A stretch of DNA of 64,000 nt from Levilactobacillus acidifarinae DSM 19394 = JCM 15949 (GTDB taxonomy: Bacteria > Bacillota > Bacilli > Lactobacillales > Lactobacillaceae), in NCBI RefSeq assembly GCF_001434835.1, contig NZ_AZDV01000026.1, positions 400,073 to 464,072 of the forward strand, given 5' to 3'. Below are positions 34,083 through 43,651 of this stretch, one piece after another. The first letter of the stretch is position 1. Each line of letters opens with the position of its first letter. The position numbers were made by a program, and so were the translations under genes. Under the pieces are notes generated by a model. The model was given only the letters and a program-made list of their open reading frames with translations, did not search any database and was not told where the DNA came from.

Positions 34083-35345
34083 TTAATCTGCCCGATAGCT
34101 ATCCCACAAGGCAGCCATTTCCGTGTCGTCGGGCACCAAGTTGACGTACGCCCGCAACAAGGACTTGACCTGCTCTTGAGCCCCTTCTTCCCGGTAGAAG
34201 TAGATGGCCGGCTTCAAAAAGTCCGGCTGATCCATGAAGAACGGTGCCGCGGCATCATAGGTTTGCCGCGCTTGCTCGTAGTTTTCCTGATGTTGAGCCG
34301 TCACAGCTAGGTTCCAGTATAACTGCGGATCGGCCCCCTCATCCTTCACGTACGGTTGGACTAAGGCCACGTTTTCGTCCCAACGTTCCTGCTTCACGTA
34401 GAGGTTACTGAGTTGAATCACCGCACTGAGATCGTCAGCGTCCAAGTCGTGTCCCTGCTTCAGGTACTTCTCGGCGAGCTGCTCGTCGTCTAACTTGGTC
34501 GCCACGTGGGCCGCTTGCAACCAGAGCTTTTCGTTATACTGATCGACGCCCAGTCCTTCTTGCAACGTCGTTAACGCTTCCGGCAGCCGATTTTCGGCCT
34601 CTAATGCCTGGCCTAAGTACGGGTACAACGACGTGTAGTTGGGATCACTATCCTTGAGTTCTTCAAACAAATGAATGGCCGCTAACCGGTCTTTTAACTG
34701 GAGGTAGGTGAAGGCCGTCTCAAACTTCACATCGGCGGTCATATCGCCCGGGTGAATCTGTTTCAAATAACCAATGGCTTGTTCAAACCGACCGGCGTTC
34801 GCGTAGGCGACCCCCAGTCGTTCCACCAGGTTGACCCGCGACATGGCGGTCGTCCCCGCCGTGATCAACTCGAGGTAGAGCGGAATGGCCTTGCGAAATT
34901 CACGCATGGTGAAGTACAGTTCGGCCAGCGCAAAGGTAATTACCGGTTCGTCCGGAGCTAATTTGCGGGCCGTCAGCAGTTTCTGTTCGCTGACCTCAAA
35001 AAGTTCTTGGGTCTGATAGAGGTCCGCCGCCACCATCAGGGCCTGAATATAAGCGTTAGAGCCCGGTTTGACCTGATTCAGGTAGTCTAGGGCTTCATCG
35101 TTCTTATCCTCGTCAATCGCAATATCTGCCAGGTTCGTCCGGAGTTCGTCTTCGTCCGGATATTTCCGTAACAACTTTTCGTAGATTCGGCGTGACTGGT
35201 TTAAAAAGCCTAAGGAATATAACTCTTCGGCCAGACTAAACAGGGTATCGTCATCGTCGTGGCGTAATGCCAAGGCGTATTGTTTCTTGAAGGCATCCAG
35301 TTGTCCTTTTTCCAGTTGGTCTAACGCGGTTTGTGCGTAACTCAT
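34083..35345 (-). CDS. Tetratricopeptide repeat protein (YpiA-like)
   Basis: A 420-residue cytoplasmic protein almost wholly built of TPR helices (about ten repeats, for example EALDYLNQVKPGSNAYIQAL, PVITFALAELYFTMREFRKA, SLYPYLGQALEAENRLPEAL). TPR arrays bind partner proteins. Its position beside hup and der resembles Bacillus ypiA, which has no defined biochemical role. ATG start. It follows hup on the same strand across a terminator, so it may depend on read-through or a weak promoter near 35390. Confidence 0.85.
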   Translation of the reverse strand: MSYAQTALDQLEKGQLDAFKKQYALALRHDDDDTLFSLAEELYSLGFLNQSRRIYEKLLRKYPDEDELRTNLADIAIDEDKNDEALDYLNQVKPGSNAYIQALMVAADLYQTQELFEVSEQKLLTARKLAPDEPVITFALAELYFTMREFRKAIPLYLELITAGTTAMSRVNLVERLGVAYANAGRFEQAIGYLKQIHPGDMTADVKFETAFTYLQLKDRLAAIHLFEELKDSDPNYTSLYPYLGQALEAENRLPEALTTLQEGLGVDQYNEKLWLQAAHVATKLDDEQLAEKYLKQGHDLDADDLSAVIQLSNLYVKQERWDENVALVQPYVKDEGADPQLYWNLAVTAQHQENYEQARQTYDAAAPFFMDQPDFLKPAIYFYREEGAQEQVKSLLRAYVNLVPDDTEMAALWDSYRAD

Positions 35346-35402
35346 CTGTTTTTCAGCCTCCTCGGGGTCCTTAATCAGAAGTTTTTAAACTTTAACGATA
35401 AT

Positions 35403-35429
35403 AAAAAACCAGTCCGGCGACCGGACTGG
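35403..35429 (-). terminator. Terminator of hup
   Basis: CCAGTCCGG and CCGGACTGG around TCG, then TTTTTT on the minus strand. Confidence 0.9.
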
Positions 35430-35458
35430 CCCTTTACCCATTAAATAGTTAATTGTAA

Positions 35459-35734
35459 TTATTTAACAGCATCCTTTAAAGCTTTACCTGGCTTAAATGC
35501 AGGTACTTTGCTTGCAGGAATTTGGATTTCTTGTCCAGTTTGTGGGTTACGGCCCTTACGAGCTGCACGTTCACGTACTTCAAAGTTACCAAAGCCGATC
35601 AGTTGAACCTTTTCGCCTTTAGCCAACGTTGCTTGGACAGAATCGAAGACTGCATCAACTGCAGCCGTTGCGTCCTTTTTAGTTAAACCAGTTGCAGTTG
35701 CAACATCGCTAACCAATTGTGCTTTGTTTGCCAT
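35459..35734 (-). CDS. hup: HU family DNA-binding protein
   Basis: A 91-residue nucleoid protein that bends DNA as a dimer. Signatures: [16 protein letters not shown] and the beta-arm [21 protein letters not shown] with the DNA-intercalating Pro in [13 protein letters not shown]. Codons end in A or T far more than those of neighbouring genes, as expected of a highly expressed gene here. AGGAGGTG precedes the ATG. Strong promoter and terminator make it an independent unit. Confidence 0.97.
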   Translation of the reverse strand: MANKAQLVSDVATATGLTKKDATAAVDAVFDSVQATLAKGEKVQLIGFGNFEVRERAARKGRNPQTGQEIQIPASKVPAFKPGKALKDAVK

Positions 35735-35845
35735 TTTGAATTCACCTCCTGAACAGAAGATTAGATGTAGGCCATCTAGTGATCATTTTTGAGTGGTCCA
35801 AAAATGATGAAACAAATACGGGGAAACCGCATCATTTCTTTATCA

Positions 35846-35874
35846 AAGATAGCACAGGAAGCCTTATATGACAA
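35846..35874 (-). promoter_or_regulatory. Promoter of hup
   Basis: -35 TTGTCA (35869-35874), 17-base spacer, -10 TATCTT (35846-35851) preceded by TGC. The leader is about 105 bases. Confidence 0.7.
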
Positions 35875-35904
35875 GGGATAACGGCATTTTTTAGCAATTA
35901 TCCC
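35875..35904. promoter_or_regulatory. Inverted repeat abutting the hup -35
   Basis: GGGATAA (35875-35881) and TTATCCC (35898-35904) with a 16-base spacer directly upstream of the hup -35. It could be an operator or the end of the der transcript. It lacks a T-run. Confidence 0.3.
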
Positions 35905-35974
35905 CGAAGTTTTTGTGATTTTTATCATTTTGACCCGTTTTTGGGTAAAAAGGTTGCTATCACGGGGTTCAACG

Positions 35975-37282
35975 TTACTTTCGGGCGCGTTCAATCAAAT
36001 GCAACGGCGTTCCCTCAAAATCGAAGTGTTCCCGAATTTGGTTTTCCAAAAAACGTTCGTAGGAGAAGTGCATCATCTTCGGGTCGTTGACGAAGACCAC
36101 AAAGGTTGGCGGGGCCACGGCCACTTGGGTGGCGTAGTAGACGCGCAGGCGCTTCCCGTTGTCGGATGGCGTCGGATTCAACGCAATCGCGTCCATGATG
36201 ACATCATTTAACGTGGCCGATTGAACCCGTTGGTTATGGTTAGCGGAGACCCGTTTGATCATCGCCGGTAGTTGGCTCAGGCGTTGCCCGGTCTTGGCCG
36301 ACACGAAGAGGATCGGCGCGTAACTGAGGTACTGAAATTCCGCACGAATCAGGTTTTCGAAATCTGTCAACGTGTGATTATCCTTCTTTAGGGTATCCCA
36401 CTTGTTGACCAGGATAATGATGCCCCGGCCCGCTTCGTGCGCGTAACCAGCCACCCGCTTGTCCTGCTCACGAATGCCTTCTTCGGCGTTTAACACGACT
36501 AAAACCACGTCGGAATCGTCAATCGCGCGCATCGCCCGCATGACACTGTACCGTTCCGTGTTTTCGTAGACCTTACCACGTTTCCGGATCCCGGCCGTAT
36601 CGACCATGGTGAAACGCGTGTCGTCCGCCGTAAACTTGGTGTCGATCGCATCCCGGGTGGTCCCCGCAATGTTTGACACGATTACGCGGTCTTCTCCCAG
36701 CATGGCGTTGACCAACGAAGATTTCCCCACGTTCGGCCGCCCAATCAGGCTAAAACGAATGGAATCGTCCTTAGGCGCACCATCTTCAGCCGGAAATTCC
36801 TTGACCACGGCATCCAATAGATCCCCAAGTCCTAACCCGTGGACCCCGGAAACCGGGTACGGATCGCCAAAGCCCAGGGCGTAGAAATCGTAAATCGTTT
36901 CCCGTACTTCGGGATTATCCGCTTTGTTCACCGCCAAAATAACGGGTTTTTTCGACCGGTAGAGAATCTTCGCGACCTTTTCGTCGGCGTCCGTGATGCC
37001 CTCGGGAGCGCTCACGACCAAGACGATCACGTCGGCTTCATCAATCGCAATTTCGGCTTGTTGGGTAATCTGGGTGAGAAACGGTTCGTCCCCCATGTCG
37101 ATTCCCCCGGTATCAATCATCCGAAATTCCGTACCCAACCATTCGGCTGGCGCGTAGATTCGGTCACGTGTTACCCCGGGGGTATCTTCGACGATGGAAA
37201 TCCGTTCACCGGCAATTCGATTGAATAACGTCGACTTCCCCACGTTGGGGCGGCCAACAATGGCTACTACGGGATATGCCAT
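35975..37282 (-). CDS. der: Ribosome biogenesis GTPase Der (EngA)
   Basis: A 435-residue protein with two GTPase domains in tandem and a C-terminal KH-like domain; required for 50S assembly. G1 of domain one is [12 protein letters not shown], of domain two [13 protein letters not shown]3 DTGGID and [10 protein letters not shown]4 NKAD and NKWD. I start at the ATG at 37282 behind AAGGAGGG; an open frame 24 codons upstream reads through the intergenic hairpin. Located after rpsA, as in Bacillus. Confidence 0.96.
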   Translation of the reverse strand: MAYPVVAIVGRPNVGKSTLFNRIAGERISIVEDTPGVTRDRIYAPAEWLGTEFRMIDTGGIDMGDEPFLTQITQQAEIAIDEADVIVLVVSAPEGITDADEKVAKILYRSKKPVILAVNKADNPEVRETIYDFYALGFGDPYPVSGVHGLGLGDLLDAVVKEFPAEDGAPKDDSIRFSLIGRPNVGKSSLVNAMLGEDRVIVSNIAGTTRDAIDTKFTADDTRFTMVDTAGIRKRGKVYENTERYSVMRAMRAIDDSDVVLVVLNAEEGIREQDKRVAGYAHEAGRGIIILVNKWDTLKKDNHTLTDFENLIRAEFQYLSYAPILFVSAKTGQRLSQLPAMIKRVSANHNQRVQSATLNDVIMDAIALNPTPSDNGKRLRVYYATQVAVAPPTFVVFVNDPKMMHFSYERFLENQIREHFDFEGTPLHLIERARK

Positions 37283-37331
37283 CGTAAATCCCTCCTTTAT
37301 TTGTTTACCTTGCTTACATTTAATGACAGGA

Positions 37332-37381
37332 AAAGGGCCCAGAACGCAACCCATTCAAGTTTCGCTCTAGACCCCTTTTTA
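37332..37381 (-). terminator. Terminator of rpsA
   Basis: Minus-strand AAAAAGGGG-TC-AGA-CG pairs imperfectly with CG-TCT-GGGCCCTTTT, ending in a T-run. Confidence 0.7.
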
Positions 37382-37399
37382 ACGACGAGCTAATCTAAA

Positions 37400-38716
37400 T
37401 TAGTCCTTGTCGTTTTCCTGGTTTTCGATATCCTTTTTCAGGCTGTCCCCAATCAGGTCACCTAAAGAGAAGCCGGTGCTTTCTTCTGGGGCGTTAGCCG
37501 TAGAAGTTTCAGCAGAGTTCCGGTTGTTCCGCCGTGGACGAGAACCACCGTTGTTCCGGTTGTTGTTCCGTGGACGACTAGCGTTACCGCCGTTGTCGTG
37601 ACCTTCGTCACCGGATTGTGGCTTTTCTTCCAAAGCCTTGATGGACAATGCCAAACGGTGATCGTCTGGCCGTACATCTAAGACCTTAACCTTGATTTCT
37701 TGACCAACCTTTAAGACGTCAGCTGGCGTCGCAATGTGTTGGTGAGAAATTTGGGAAATGTGAACCAAGCCTTCAACACCTGGGAACACTTCAACGAAGG
37801 CCCCAAAGCTCGTCAAACGCTTAACAGTACCGTCTAAGACACTACCTTGTGGTGCCTTGTCTTCAATCCCGTCCCAAGGTTCTGGTAAGGTTTGCTTGAT
37901 GGACAAGGAAATCCGGTCACGTTCTGGATCAACGGATAAGACCTTCACCTTAACGTCTTGGCCGACCTTTAAGACATCGCTAGGCTTTTCAACCCGTTCG
38001 TAAGCAATTTCAGAAACGTGAACTAAACCGTCCACGCCGCCAAGGTCAACAAAGGCCCCAAAGTTCGTCAAACGAGCAACCTTGCCTTCGACCGTGTCGC
38101 CAGCTTGTAACTTCGCCATGATTTCTTCCCGTTGAGCGGCCCGTTGCTTTTCAACAATGGCCCGGTGGGATAAGATCAAGCGGTTTTCGCTAGGTTCGAT
38201 TTCCACGATCTTAAATTCAAGGGTTTGACCCTTAAATTGTGACAGGTCTTCAACGAAGTGATCCGAAACCATCGATGCTGGAACGAAGCCCCGCACACCG
38301 GCGTCAACTACTAAACCACCCTTAACCACTTGGGTAACTGGGGCCGTCAACGTGTGACCAGCTTCGAATTCCTTTTGAATGTCGTCCCAAACCTTACGGG
38401 CTTCCAAACGACGTTGCGAGAGTAGGTAGCTCCCGCCTTCTTTATCGTTACCGATACGTGAGATTACGACGAGGTCTAAAACGTCCCCGACTTTAATTTC
38501 TGAATTAATATCTTCAGCTGGCTTGGCGGTCAGTTCCTTCTTGGGAACTACCCCTTCAATACCAGTTTCACCGATCCCAACGATTGCTTGTTGGTCATCG
38601 TCAATCGCTAAGATTTCACCCTTAACGACATCACCAATCTTGACGTTATCCACGTTGTTCAACGCGTTTAGCAAATCGTTGTTATCATTGTTTTGACTCG
38701 TGCCATTTTCACTCAT
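37400..38716 (-). CDS. rpsA: 30S ribosomal protein S1
   Basis: A 438-residue protein with four S1 RNA-binding repeats starting at about residues 20, 105, 190 and 275 (GDVVKGEIL, GHTLTAPVTQ, GDTVEGKVARLTNFGAFVDL, GSVLDGTVKRLTSFGAFVEV). The first two repeats are the more divergent, as in Firmicute S1 proteins. The C-terminal tail is Asn/Arg-rich and then acidic. The ATG at 38716 follows AAGGAGG; the frame is open upstream but lies in the cmk end. Codon usage is A/T-ending, indicating high expression. Downstream of cmk as in Bacillus. Confidence 0.95.
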   Translation of the reverse strand: MSENGTSQNNDNNDLLNALNNVDNVKIGDVVKGEILAIDDDQQAIVGIGETGIEGVVPKKELTAKPAEDINSEIKVGDVLDLVVISRIGNDKEGGSYLLSQRRLEARKVWDDIQKEFEAGHTLTAPVTQVVKGGLVVDAGVRGFVPASMVSDHFVEDLSQFKGQTLEFKIVEIEPSENRLILSHRAIVEKQRAAQREEIMAKLQAGDTVEGKVARLTNFGAFVDLGGVDGLVHVSEIAYERVEKPSDVLKVGQDVKVKVLSVDPERDRISLSIKQTLPEPWDGIEDKAPQGSVLDGTVKRLTSFGAFVEVFPGVEGLVHISQISHQHIATPADVLKVGQEIKVKVLDVRPDDHRLALSIKALEEKPQSGDEGHDNGGNASRPRNNNRNNGGSRPRRNNRNSAETSTANAPEESTGFSLGDLIGDSLKKDIENQENDKD

Positions 38717-38789
38717 GCGAATATTTCCTCCTTGCGACAACTCTAAACACCATTTTATCTGATTATAGTGATAAAAGCTAGTAAAATGC

Positions 38790-39476
38790 CTATTTCTGTT
38801 GCATTTCTTTTTCTTTAATAATTTCGGCGATTCGATCCGCCACTTGTTCAATTGATAACGAGGTGGTATCGAGTCGCACGGCATCCGCCGCTTGGGTCAG
38901 TGGGGAGACCTTCCGGGTGGAGTCTTTGCGATCCCGTTCCTCGATTTCGTGTTTCAAGGTGGCCAGTGGCGTGGTAATGCCCTTGGCTGCATTGTCTTTT
39001 AACCGTCGTTGGGCCCGTTCTTCCACGCTGGCCACCATGAAAATCTTGACTTCTGCGTGGGGTAAGACGGTCGACCCAATGTCCCGGCCGTCCATGACAA
39101 TGCCCCCAGCGTCCGCAATCTGCCGCTGCCGAGCCGTCAATTCCGCTCGAATCGCGGGTAGCGCGGAAACCTGGGAGACCGAATTGGTCACGTCCGGTTG
39201 ACGAATCGCTAAGGTGACCTCCGTCTCATCCACAAAGACCTTTTGCGTTGGGGTGCCGGGTTCGAACCGAATCGTGATCTGATCGAGTAGCTGTTTGATT
39301 GTGGCCTCGTCGTCTAAATCTGCCCCGGCCTGCAACGCCTTCCACGTAATTGCCCGGTACATTGCCCCGGTATCACAATAGATGTAATGAAACCGTTGCG
39401 CGACGATCTTGGCGACCGTACTCTTCCCGGCGGAGGCTGGTCCGTCGATTGCCACTTGTAAACCTTGCTTAGCCAT
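38790..39476 (-). CDS. cmk: Cytidylate kinase
   Basis: A 228-residue nucleoside-monophosphate kinase phosphorylating CMP and dCMP with ATP. P-loop IDGPASAGKSTVAK at 10-23, YCDTGAMYRAIT, GRDIGSTVLP, and the lid region RRLKDNAAKGI are all present. ATG start; it lies 42 bases after the LysM gene and 73 bases before rpsA. Confidence 0.96.
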   Translation of the reverse strand: MAKQGLQVAIDGPASAGKSTVAKIVAQRFHYIYCDTGAMYRAITWKALQAGADLDDEATIKQLLDQITIRFEPGTPTQKVFVDETEVTLAIRQPDVTNSVSQVSALPAIRAELTARQRQIADAGGIVMDGRDIGSTVLPHAEVKIFMVASVEERAQRRLKDNAAKGITTPLATLKHEIEERDRKDSTRKVSPLTQAADAVRLDTTSLSIEQVADRIAEIIKEKEMQQK

Positions 39477-39518
39477 AACGACATTAACTCCTAATCTAAG
39501 TATTTATTTAATTGGGTC

Positions 39519-40139
39519 TTACCGTACCCGTAAGCGTTGGCCAGGATGCACCGTTGCGCCGGATGACAGACCATTTAATTCTAATAATTTTTGTTCCGAG
39601 ATGCCCGCATTCGTGGCCACCCGGTAAACCCCTTGGCCGGATTCGACCGTGGTGTACTTTTTCCCCGCAGCGCTGGTTGACGAGCTACTACTGGTCGTGC
39701 TCGTACTAGACGACGTGGCACTGGTCTCAGCCGATGCAGAGGTAACCGAAGAACTGCTAGTCGCGGTTTCCGTCGAACTAGCAGTCGTCGATTCTGTTTT
39801 GGCGCGGCTCTGAGAAGCCTTGGTGGCCGCCTTTTTATGGTGGCTACTGGAACTAGCGGCCTTCTTAGACGAAGAACTCGAGCTCCCAGCGGCCACCTTT
39901 TCCGTATTTTGGGGCCGGTTAACCGAACTTTGCCGAGCTAAACCGTACACCAGCGAGGCCGCCGCAATCACAATGATAATGGCAACCAGAATAATGGTGA
40001 CCATGGTATTGCTATGATTTTGTCGCCGCATCTTCGTTCGTGATAGGTTTCCCTGATCGTCCCGATCATCGGCAAACGATTGCTCCCATGGCCGCGACGT
40101 TTGTTCCTTGGGCGTTTGCTCGTCACGTTTTTGACTCAT
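39519..40139 (-). CDS. LysM-domain membrane-anchored protein (YpbE-like)
   Basis: About 206 residues: charged cytoplasmic head (1-55), one membrane helix (TMVTIILVAIIIVIAAASLV), a long Ser/Ala/Thr/Lys-rich linker (about 90-155, mostly Ser and Thr runs) and a C-terminal LysM domain (GQGVYRVATNAGISEQ, LLELNGLSSG, VHPGQRL). LysM binds GlcNAc chains of peptidoglycan. Of the tandem ATGs I choose the second, seven bases after GGGAGG. Gene order recQ-LysM-cmk matches Bacillus recS-ypbE. It follows the structured intergenic region. Confidence 0.85.
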   Translation of the reverse strand: MSQKRDEQTPKEQTSRPWEQSFADDRDDQGNLSRTKMRRQNHSNTMVTIILVAIIIVIAAASLVYGLARQSSVNRPQNTEKVAAGSSSSSSKKAASSSSHHKKAATKASQSRAKTESTTASSTETATSSSSVTSASAETSATSSSTSTTSSSSSTSAAGKKYTTVESGQGVYRVATNAGISEQKLLELNGLSSGATVHPGQRLRVR

Positions 40140-40142
40140 CAT

Positions 40143-40447
40143 CTAACCTCCCTGAAAAACTTTCACCGGTAATTGTAACATTCCCGGGTGAAATTAGGAA
40201 CCTATAATTGCCGACGCAGCCGAGATTACGGCAATCTTAACAAATCCGCACAACCACTCCTTGGGCAACGTCAAAGGCCGCCACGCTGACTAGACGTGAC
40301 GGCCAAGAGGAATCGCTTGGCGGGCCTCCCGCCAAACAATGAAAAGATTCGCTTCTCAAGTTTAAAGAAGCCCCCTTAGCTTATCAGTCTGGTCTCCCGG
40401 CCAACGCTAAAACGCAAAAATTAAGTGGGGGCCTTCCGATCACGGGG
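40143..40447 (-). other. Structured intergenic region between recQ and the LysM gene (candidate RNA)
   Basis: No reading frame. On the minus strand three stems follow one another: GCTTC-GAAGC; GAATC and GATTC enclosing a perfect TTGGCGGG-agg-CCCGCCAA hairpin (40317-40335); and GGCCGTCACG pairing fully with CGTGGCGGCC (40276-40304, one G-U) followed by TTTGACGTT. It could be recQ 3' structure, a LysM leader, or a small RNA. A plus-strand TATAAT (40203-40208) also occurs. Confidence 0.35.
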
Positions 40448-41887
40448 TTAACGCGGCGCATCGGCAATTAATAACCGGCGTAGTTGGGCCTGCCAACTCG
40501 GCGCCACGGGAGTCGGTGCGCTGACCGGCTGGCGTTTTAGCCCGAGAGCATCCAAGTCTAACGCCACCTTGCCCGGAGCACAACACGTCGCGGTATGGGC
40601 CGGGGCAACCTCGTCAAACGTCGTCAACCACCGGGCGCGCAAACATTGCGGTTCACGCACGTAGGCCAACATCTGTGCCAGTGCTCGCCCCCGTTCGCGC
40701 TCACGCCGTTCGAATAACGCTTGAACGGCCGTCGCCGAAATCCCGTGCTGTTGATAGAAGGTCAGCAGGGCAATTCCTGGATCGTCAACGCTGAAGGCCT
40801 GGGGGTGCGCATAAAAGCGCTGAATGGTGGCGTCATCCGGTCGGTTGGCCTGATTCAAGGTCAGCGGCAGCCGTTCGTCCCCCGGCGCATAGAGCAAAAC
40901 GGCCAGACTAGGCTGCCCGTCCCGGCCCGCGCGTCCCATCTCCTGGGCGTAGCTTCCCAGGTCGGCCGGTAAATGGTAGTGAATCACGTAACGTACATCG
41001 TTTTTATCGATCCCCATCCCAAAGGCACTCGTCGCACAGATAATCGCCAAGTCCCCCTGCATGAACTGCTGTTGAATCTTAAAGCGATCTTCGCTGGAGA
41101 GTCCCGCATGGTAGGCCGCCACGGGTAACCCGGTCTGATCCCGCAGCCACTGGGCCGTATCGGTCGCCAATTGTTTACTAGAAAAGTAGATCACGCCCGG
41201 AAAGACCAATTGCGTCACCAGCGTTAATAGCCGCTCCCGTTTGGCTGCATCGTTAGCCACGGGTTCCACGTCCAAGAAGATGTTGGGCCGGTCGAGCGAC
41301 GCTGTCACCTCCGTGGGGGTCGTGCGCAACTGCTTGGCGATTTCTCCCTTGGTGGCCTGATCGGCCGTCGCCGTTAACATCAACGTCAACGGCGACCCCA
41401 GTCGTTCCCGAATCGCCCCTAAGAGCAGGTATTCGGGCCGAAAATCCGGCCCCCACTGCACGATGCAGTGGGCCTCATCGATCACCAGTAGGCTCAGCGG
41501 CAATTGCCGCAAGCGAGCGAGCATGGCCGGTTGGGCCAACATCTCCGGAGATAAAAACAAAAATTGGTACTGCGCCAGATGCGCCAAGATCATTTGCCGT
41601 TCCCCAAAACTGGTCAGCGACGTAATCGCCGCGACCCGCCGAAAACCGGCCAAGTGCATCCGGTTGACCTGATCCGTCATCAACGCCAACAGCGGCGACA
41701 CGATCAGCACACAGCCGGCGTGGCGATAACCGTAAAGTTGATAGATCAGGGTTTTCCCCGCCCCGGTCGGTAACACCGCTAGGGTATCCTGGCCGGCTTC
41801 TAGGGCGGTCAGCGCCGCCTCTTGCCCGGCGCGAAACTGCGAATACCCAAATACCGCTTGTAGACTAGTCGTCAGGGGTTCCGGCAT
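40448..41887 (-). CDS. recQ: RecQ family ATP-dependent DNA helicase (RecS-like)
   Basis: A 479-residue superfamily 2 helicase: motif 0 region FGYSQFRAGQEAAL, Walker A AVLPTGAGKTLIYQL, DEAH box VIDEAHCIVQWG, motif VI QEMGRAGRDG, and a zinc-binding region with cysteines (EPQCLRARWL, ATCCAPG). It lacks the winged-helix and HRDC parts of long RecQ, so it belongs to the short RecS type. The ATG at 41887 lies eight bases after AAGGAAGG; a GTG at 41896 overlaps it. Overlaps the ypbB-like gene by 23 bases, showing coupling. Confidence 0.93.
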   Translation of the reverse strand: MPEPLTTSLQAVFGYSQFRAGQEAALTALEAGQDTLAVLPTGAGKTLIYQLYGYRHAGCVLIVSPLLALMTDQVNRMHLAGFRRVAAITSLTSFGERQMILAHLAQYQFLFLSPEMLAQPAMLARLRQLPLSLLVIDEAHCIVQWGPDFRPEYLLLGAIRERLGSPLTLMLTATADQATKGEIAKQLRTTPTEVTASLDRPNIFLDVEPVANDAAKRERLLTLVTQLVFPGVIYFSSKQLATDTAQWLRDQTGLPVAAYHAGLSSEDRFKIQQQFMQGDLAIICATSAFGMGIDKNDVRYVIHYHLPADLGSYAQEMGRAGRDGQPSLAVLLYAPGDERLPLTLNQANRPDDATIQRFYAHPQAFSVDDPGIALLTFYQQHGISATAVQALFERRERERGRALAQMLAYVREPQCLRARWLTTFDEVAPAHTATCCAPGKVALDLDALGLKRQPVSAPTPVAPSWQAQLRRLLIADAPR

Positions 41888-42929
41888 GGTGGTCACCTTC
41901 CTTATCGCATAATATGGCTAACAATCGAAACGTGAAAAAGTCAAAGCGCTGCTGTAGCGCCACCGGTAACGCGGTATACTCCCAGTCGTCGAGTTGCGCC
42001 GGCAGCACTGCTAAGAGTGCCTGCCGGGTGGCCGGGGGCAAGAGTCGGTCGTAAGGCACGGCCGTGACAGGTAACATGATGGCCGCCTCCAGGAGGTGTT
42101 CCCGCACGGTACTGGGTTTAATGTGCCGCTGAACCGCCACCTGATCAAGGGTCAGATCCGTGGTGGCCACCGCGCGCAACGTGGCCTGGGCGCTGCGCGT
42201 AACGGCCGTTTGCCACGCCGGCGCCAACAACGCGTGTAAGGGGTGATCGGTTTGCCGGGCGTCCTGGGCAATCTGGACCACCCCATCGACGTGGCGTAAA
42301 TAGACCTCCCAGGGGGTCCGCTGTAGATCCTGGGCCAGTTGCTGGACGGTCAGTCCCGGTTGCTGGTACCCGCTAAAGCCCGCCGTCACCACCTGCGCCG
42401 TCATGGGGGGTAACCGGGTGAGACTCGCGGTTAAGGCCGTGAACACCTGCGTGGCTAATTCCGGGGACTTAACCTGATGAAACCATTGTCGCACGGCCTG
42501 CCGGGTCGCTAGGTCCGTCGTCAGCGGATAATAGCGCGCCGTTTGATGGGCGTACTGAGAAACCACTTGAACGCTCAGCAATAGGCGTTGCCGGGCTAAC
42601 CCTAACGTAATCTGCGGCCAAAGCGCTTGGGTTTTAGGCCGGAAAGTCACCGCTTGATCCCGTTGCTTTCGCCCCAAAGCCGTCAGTCGCAATTGCGGCT
42701 GTTCGGCCGGCAGCCACGTCGCCATTTTTTGGCTCACTAGGGTCTGCGCCACGGTATCGAGGCCCCCTCTGGCCAGGTGCTTATCTAGGCTCAACAGGTA
42801 CAACAGGTCGTAGCGCTGACCCCAATACAAGGTTGAGACCGTTTTACGTCCCCGCAATAAGTTTTCGATCACCCGCAGTCGCCGCGCTTGCTGGTCGTCT
42901 AACAGGTCTAATAAGTCTTGAGGATCCAC
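41865..42929 (-). CDS. ypbB: YpbB family helix-turn-helix protein
   Basis: A 354-residue protein encoded next to RecS-type helicases in Firmicutes. The body is helical and Gln/Leu/Ala-rich; a C-terminal helix-turn-helix (TLDQVAVQRHIKPSTVREHL) resembles the domain that follows helicases. It probably works with RecQ, since the two genes overlap, but the function is not established. GTG start after AAAGGAGG. Confidence 0.83.
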   Translation of the reverse strand: MDPQDLLDLLDDQQARRLRVIENLLRGRKTVSTLYWGQRYDLLYLLSLDKHLARGGLDTVAQTLVSQKMATWLPAEQPQLRLTALGRKQRDQAVTFRPKTQALWPQITLGLARQRLLLSVQVVSQYAHQTARYYPLTTDLATRQAVRQWFHQVKSPELATQVFTALTASLTRLPPMTAQVVTAGFSGYQQPGLTVQQLAQDLQRTPWEVYLRHVDGVVQIAQDARQTDHPLHALLAPAWQTAVTRSAQATLRAVATTDLTLDQVAVQRHIKPSTVREHLLEAAIMLPVTAVPYDRLLPPATRQALLAVLPAQLDDWEYTALPVALQQRFDFFTFRLLAILCDKEGDHHAGTPDD

Positions 42930-43029
42930 CCACTACGCCTCCTTTGAAGATTATCCGTTCTAGTTTACCATACTCAAAAGGGGACCCCCAGTCGGTGGTC
43001 CCCCGCAGAAACAATTGGTCATTAATCGG

Positions 43030-43608
43030 TTAATTTTGATGGCGCGCCAGCCAACCACCGAGACGGCGATTCAGCAGGATGAACAGGATCCCTAAAACGA
43101 TCCCCTTGATCAGGTTAAACGGAATAACGCCCAATAAGATCAACTTATTGACGGGCAACCCTAACGACATCCCCCAAACCTTCAGGTACAGCGGCGTGAT
43201 GACCCACCAATTTGCTAACGATAAGACTAAGGTCAAGCTGATGGTTCCCACGATCACGGCAACCACTTGACGTGACAGTGTCCGGGGCCGATCTTTCAGG
43301 ACCGCACTAATTGGTAAAATAAAGGCTAAATCGGCGACAAACGCGGTCAACACCCCAATAAAATTGACGATGTCTAATCCCGTAGACACAAAGTATAACA
43401 ACTCCTTGACGGCGGCAATCAAAATGGCACCGCCCGCACCAAAGATACTCATGCCTAACAAGACCACCAGATCACTAAGATCTAGTTTCATGTACGGCAC
43501 AATAGGGATGATGGGAATGGAGATAAACATTAATACGTAAGCCACGCCGGCGAAGAGCGCCATTTCCACCATGGCCCGAACACCCAGTCCCTGTTGACGA
43601 TTTTCCAT
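43030..43608 (-). CDS. ribU: Riboflavin ECF transporter substrate-binding component
   Basis: A 192-residue S component with about six membrane helices (MVEMALFAGVAYVLMFISIP, LSDLVVLLGMSIFGAGGAIL and others). In ECF transporters it binds riboflavin and docks onto a shared energising module, encoded elsewhere. The leader carries an FMN riboswitch, which fixes the substrate. The ATG at 43608 lies nine bases after AAGGAGG; 14 upstream codons are leader. Riboflavin uptake makes sense if the strain does not make its own; the synthesis genes are not in this window. Confidence 0.93.
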   Translation of the reverse strand: MENRQQGLGVRAMVEMALFAGVAYVLMFISIPIIPIVPYMKLDLSDLVVLLGMSIFGAGGAILIAAVKELLYFVSTGLDIVNFIGVLTAFVADLAFILPISAVLKDRPRTLSRQVVAVIVGTISLTLVLSLANWWVITPLYLKVWGMSLGLPVNKLILLGVIPFNLIKGIVLGILFILLNRRLGGWLARHQN

Positions 43609-43651
43609 AATCCTGTTCCTCCTTGCGGTCATCTCAAACGACGCGGCCACG

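Noticed and set aside
35930-35950. CtsR-like heptad downstream of der
   Set aside because: A single GGTCAAA without the second heptad at the right spacing.
40143-40447. 6S RNA or T-box leader between recQ and the LysM gene
   Set aside because: No T-box GGTGG signature and no long interrupted stem with a large central bubble; the 6S gene in lactobacilli is, as I recall, near rarA and uspA. Kept only as an unassigned structured region.
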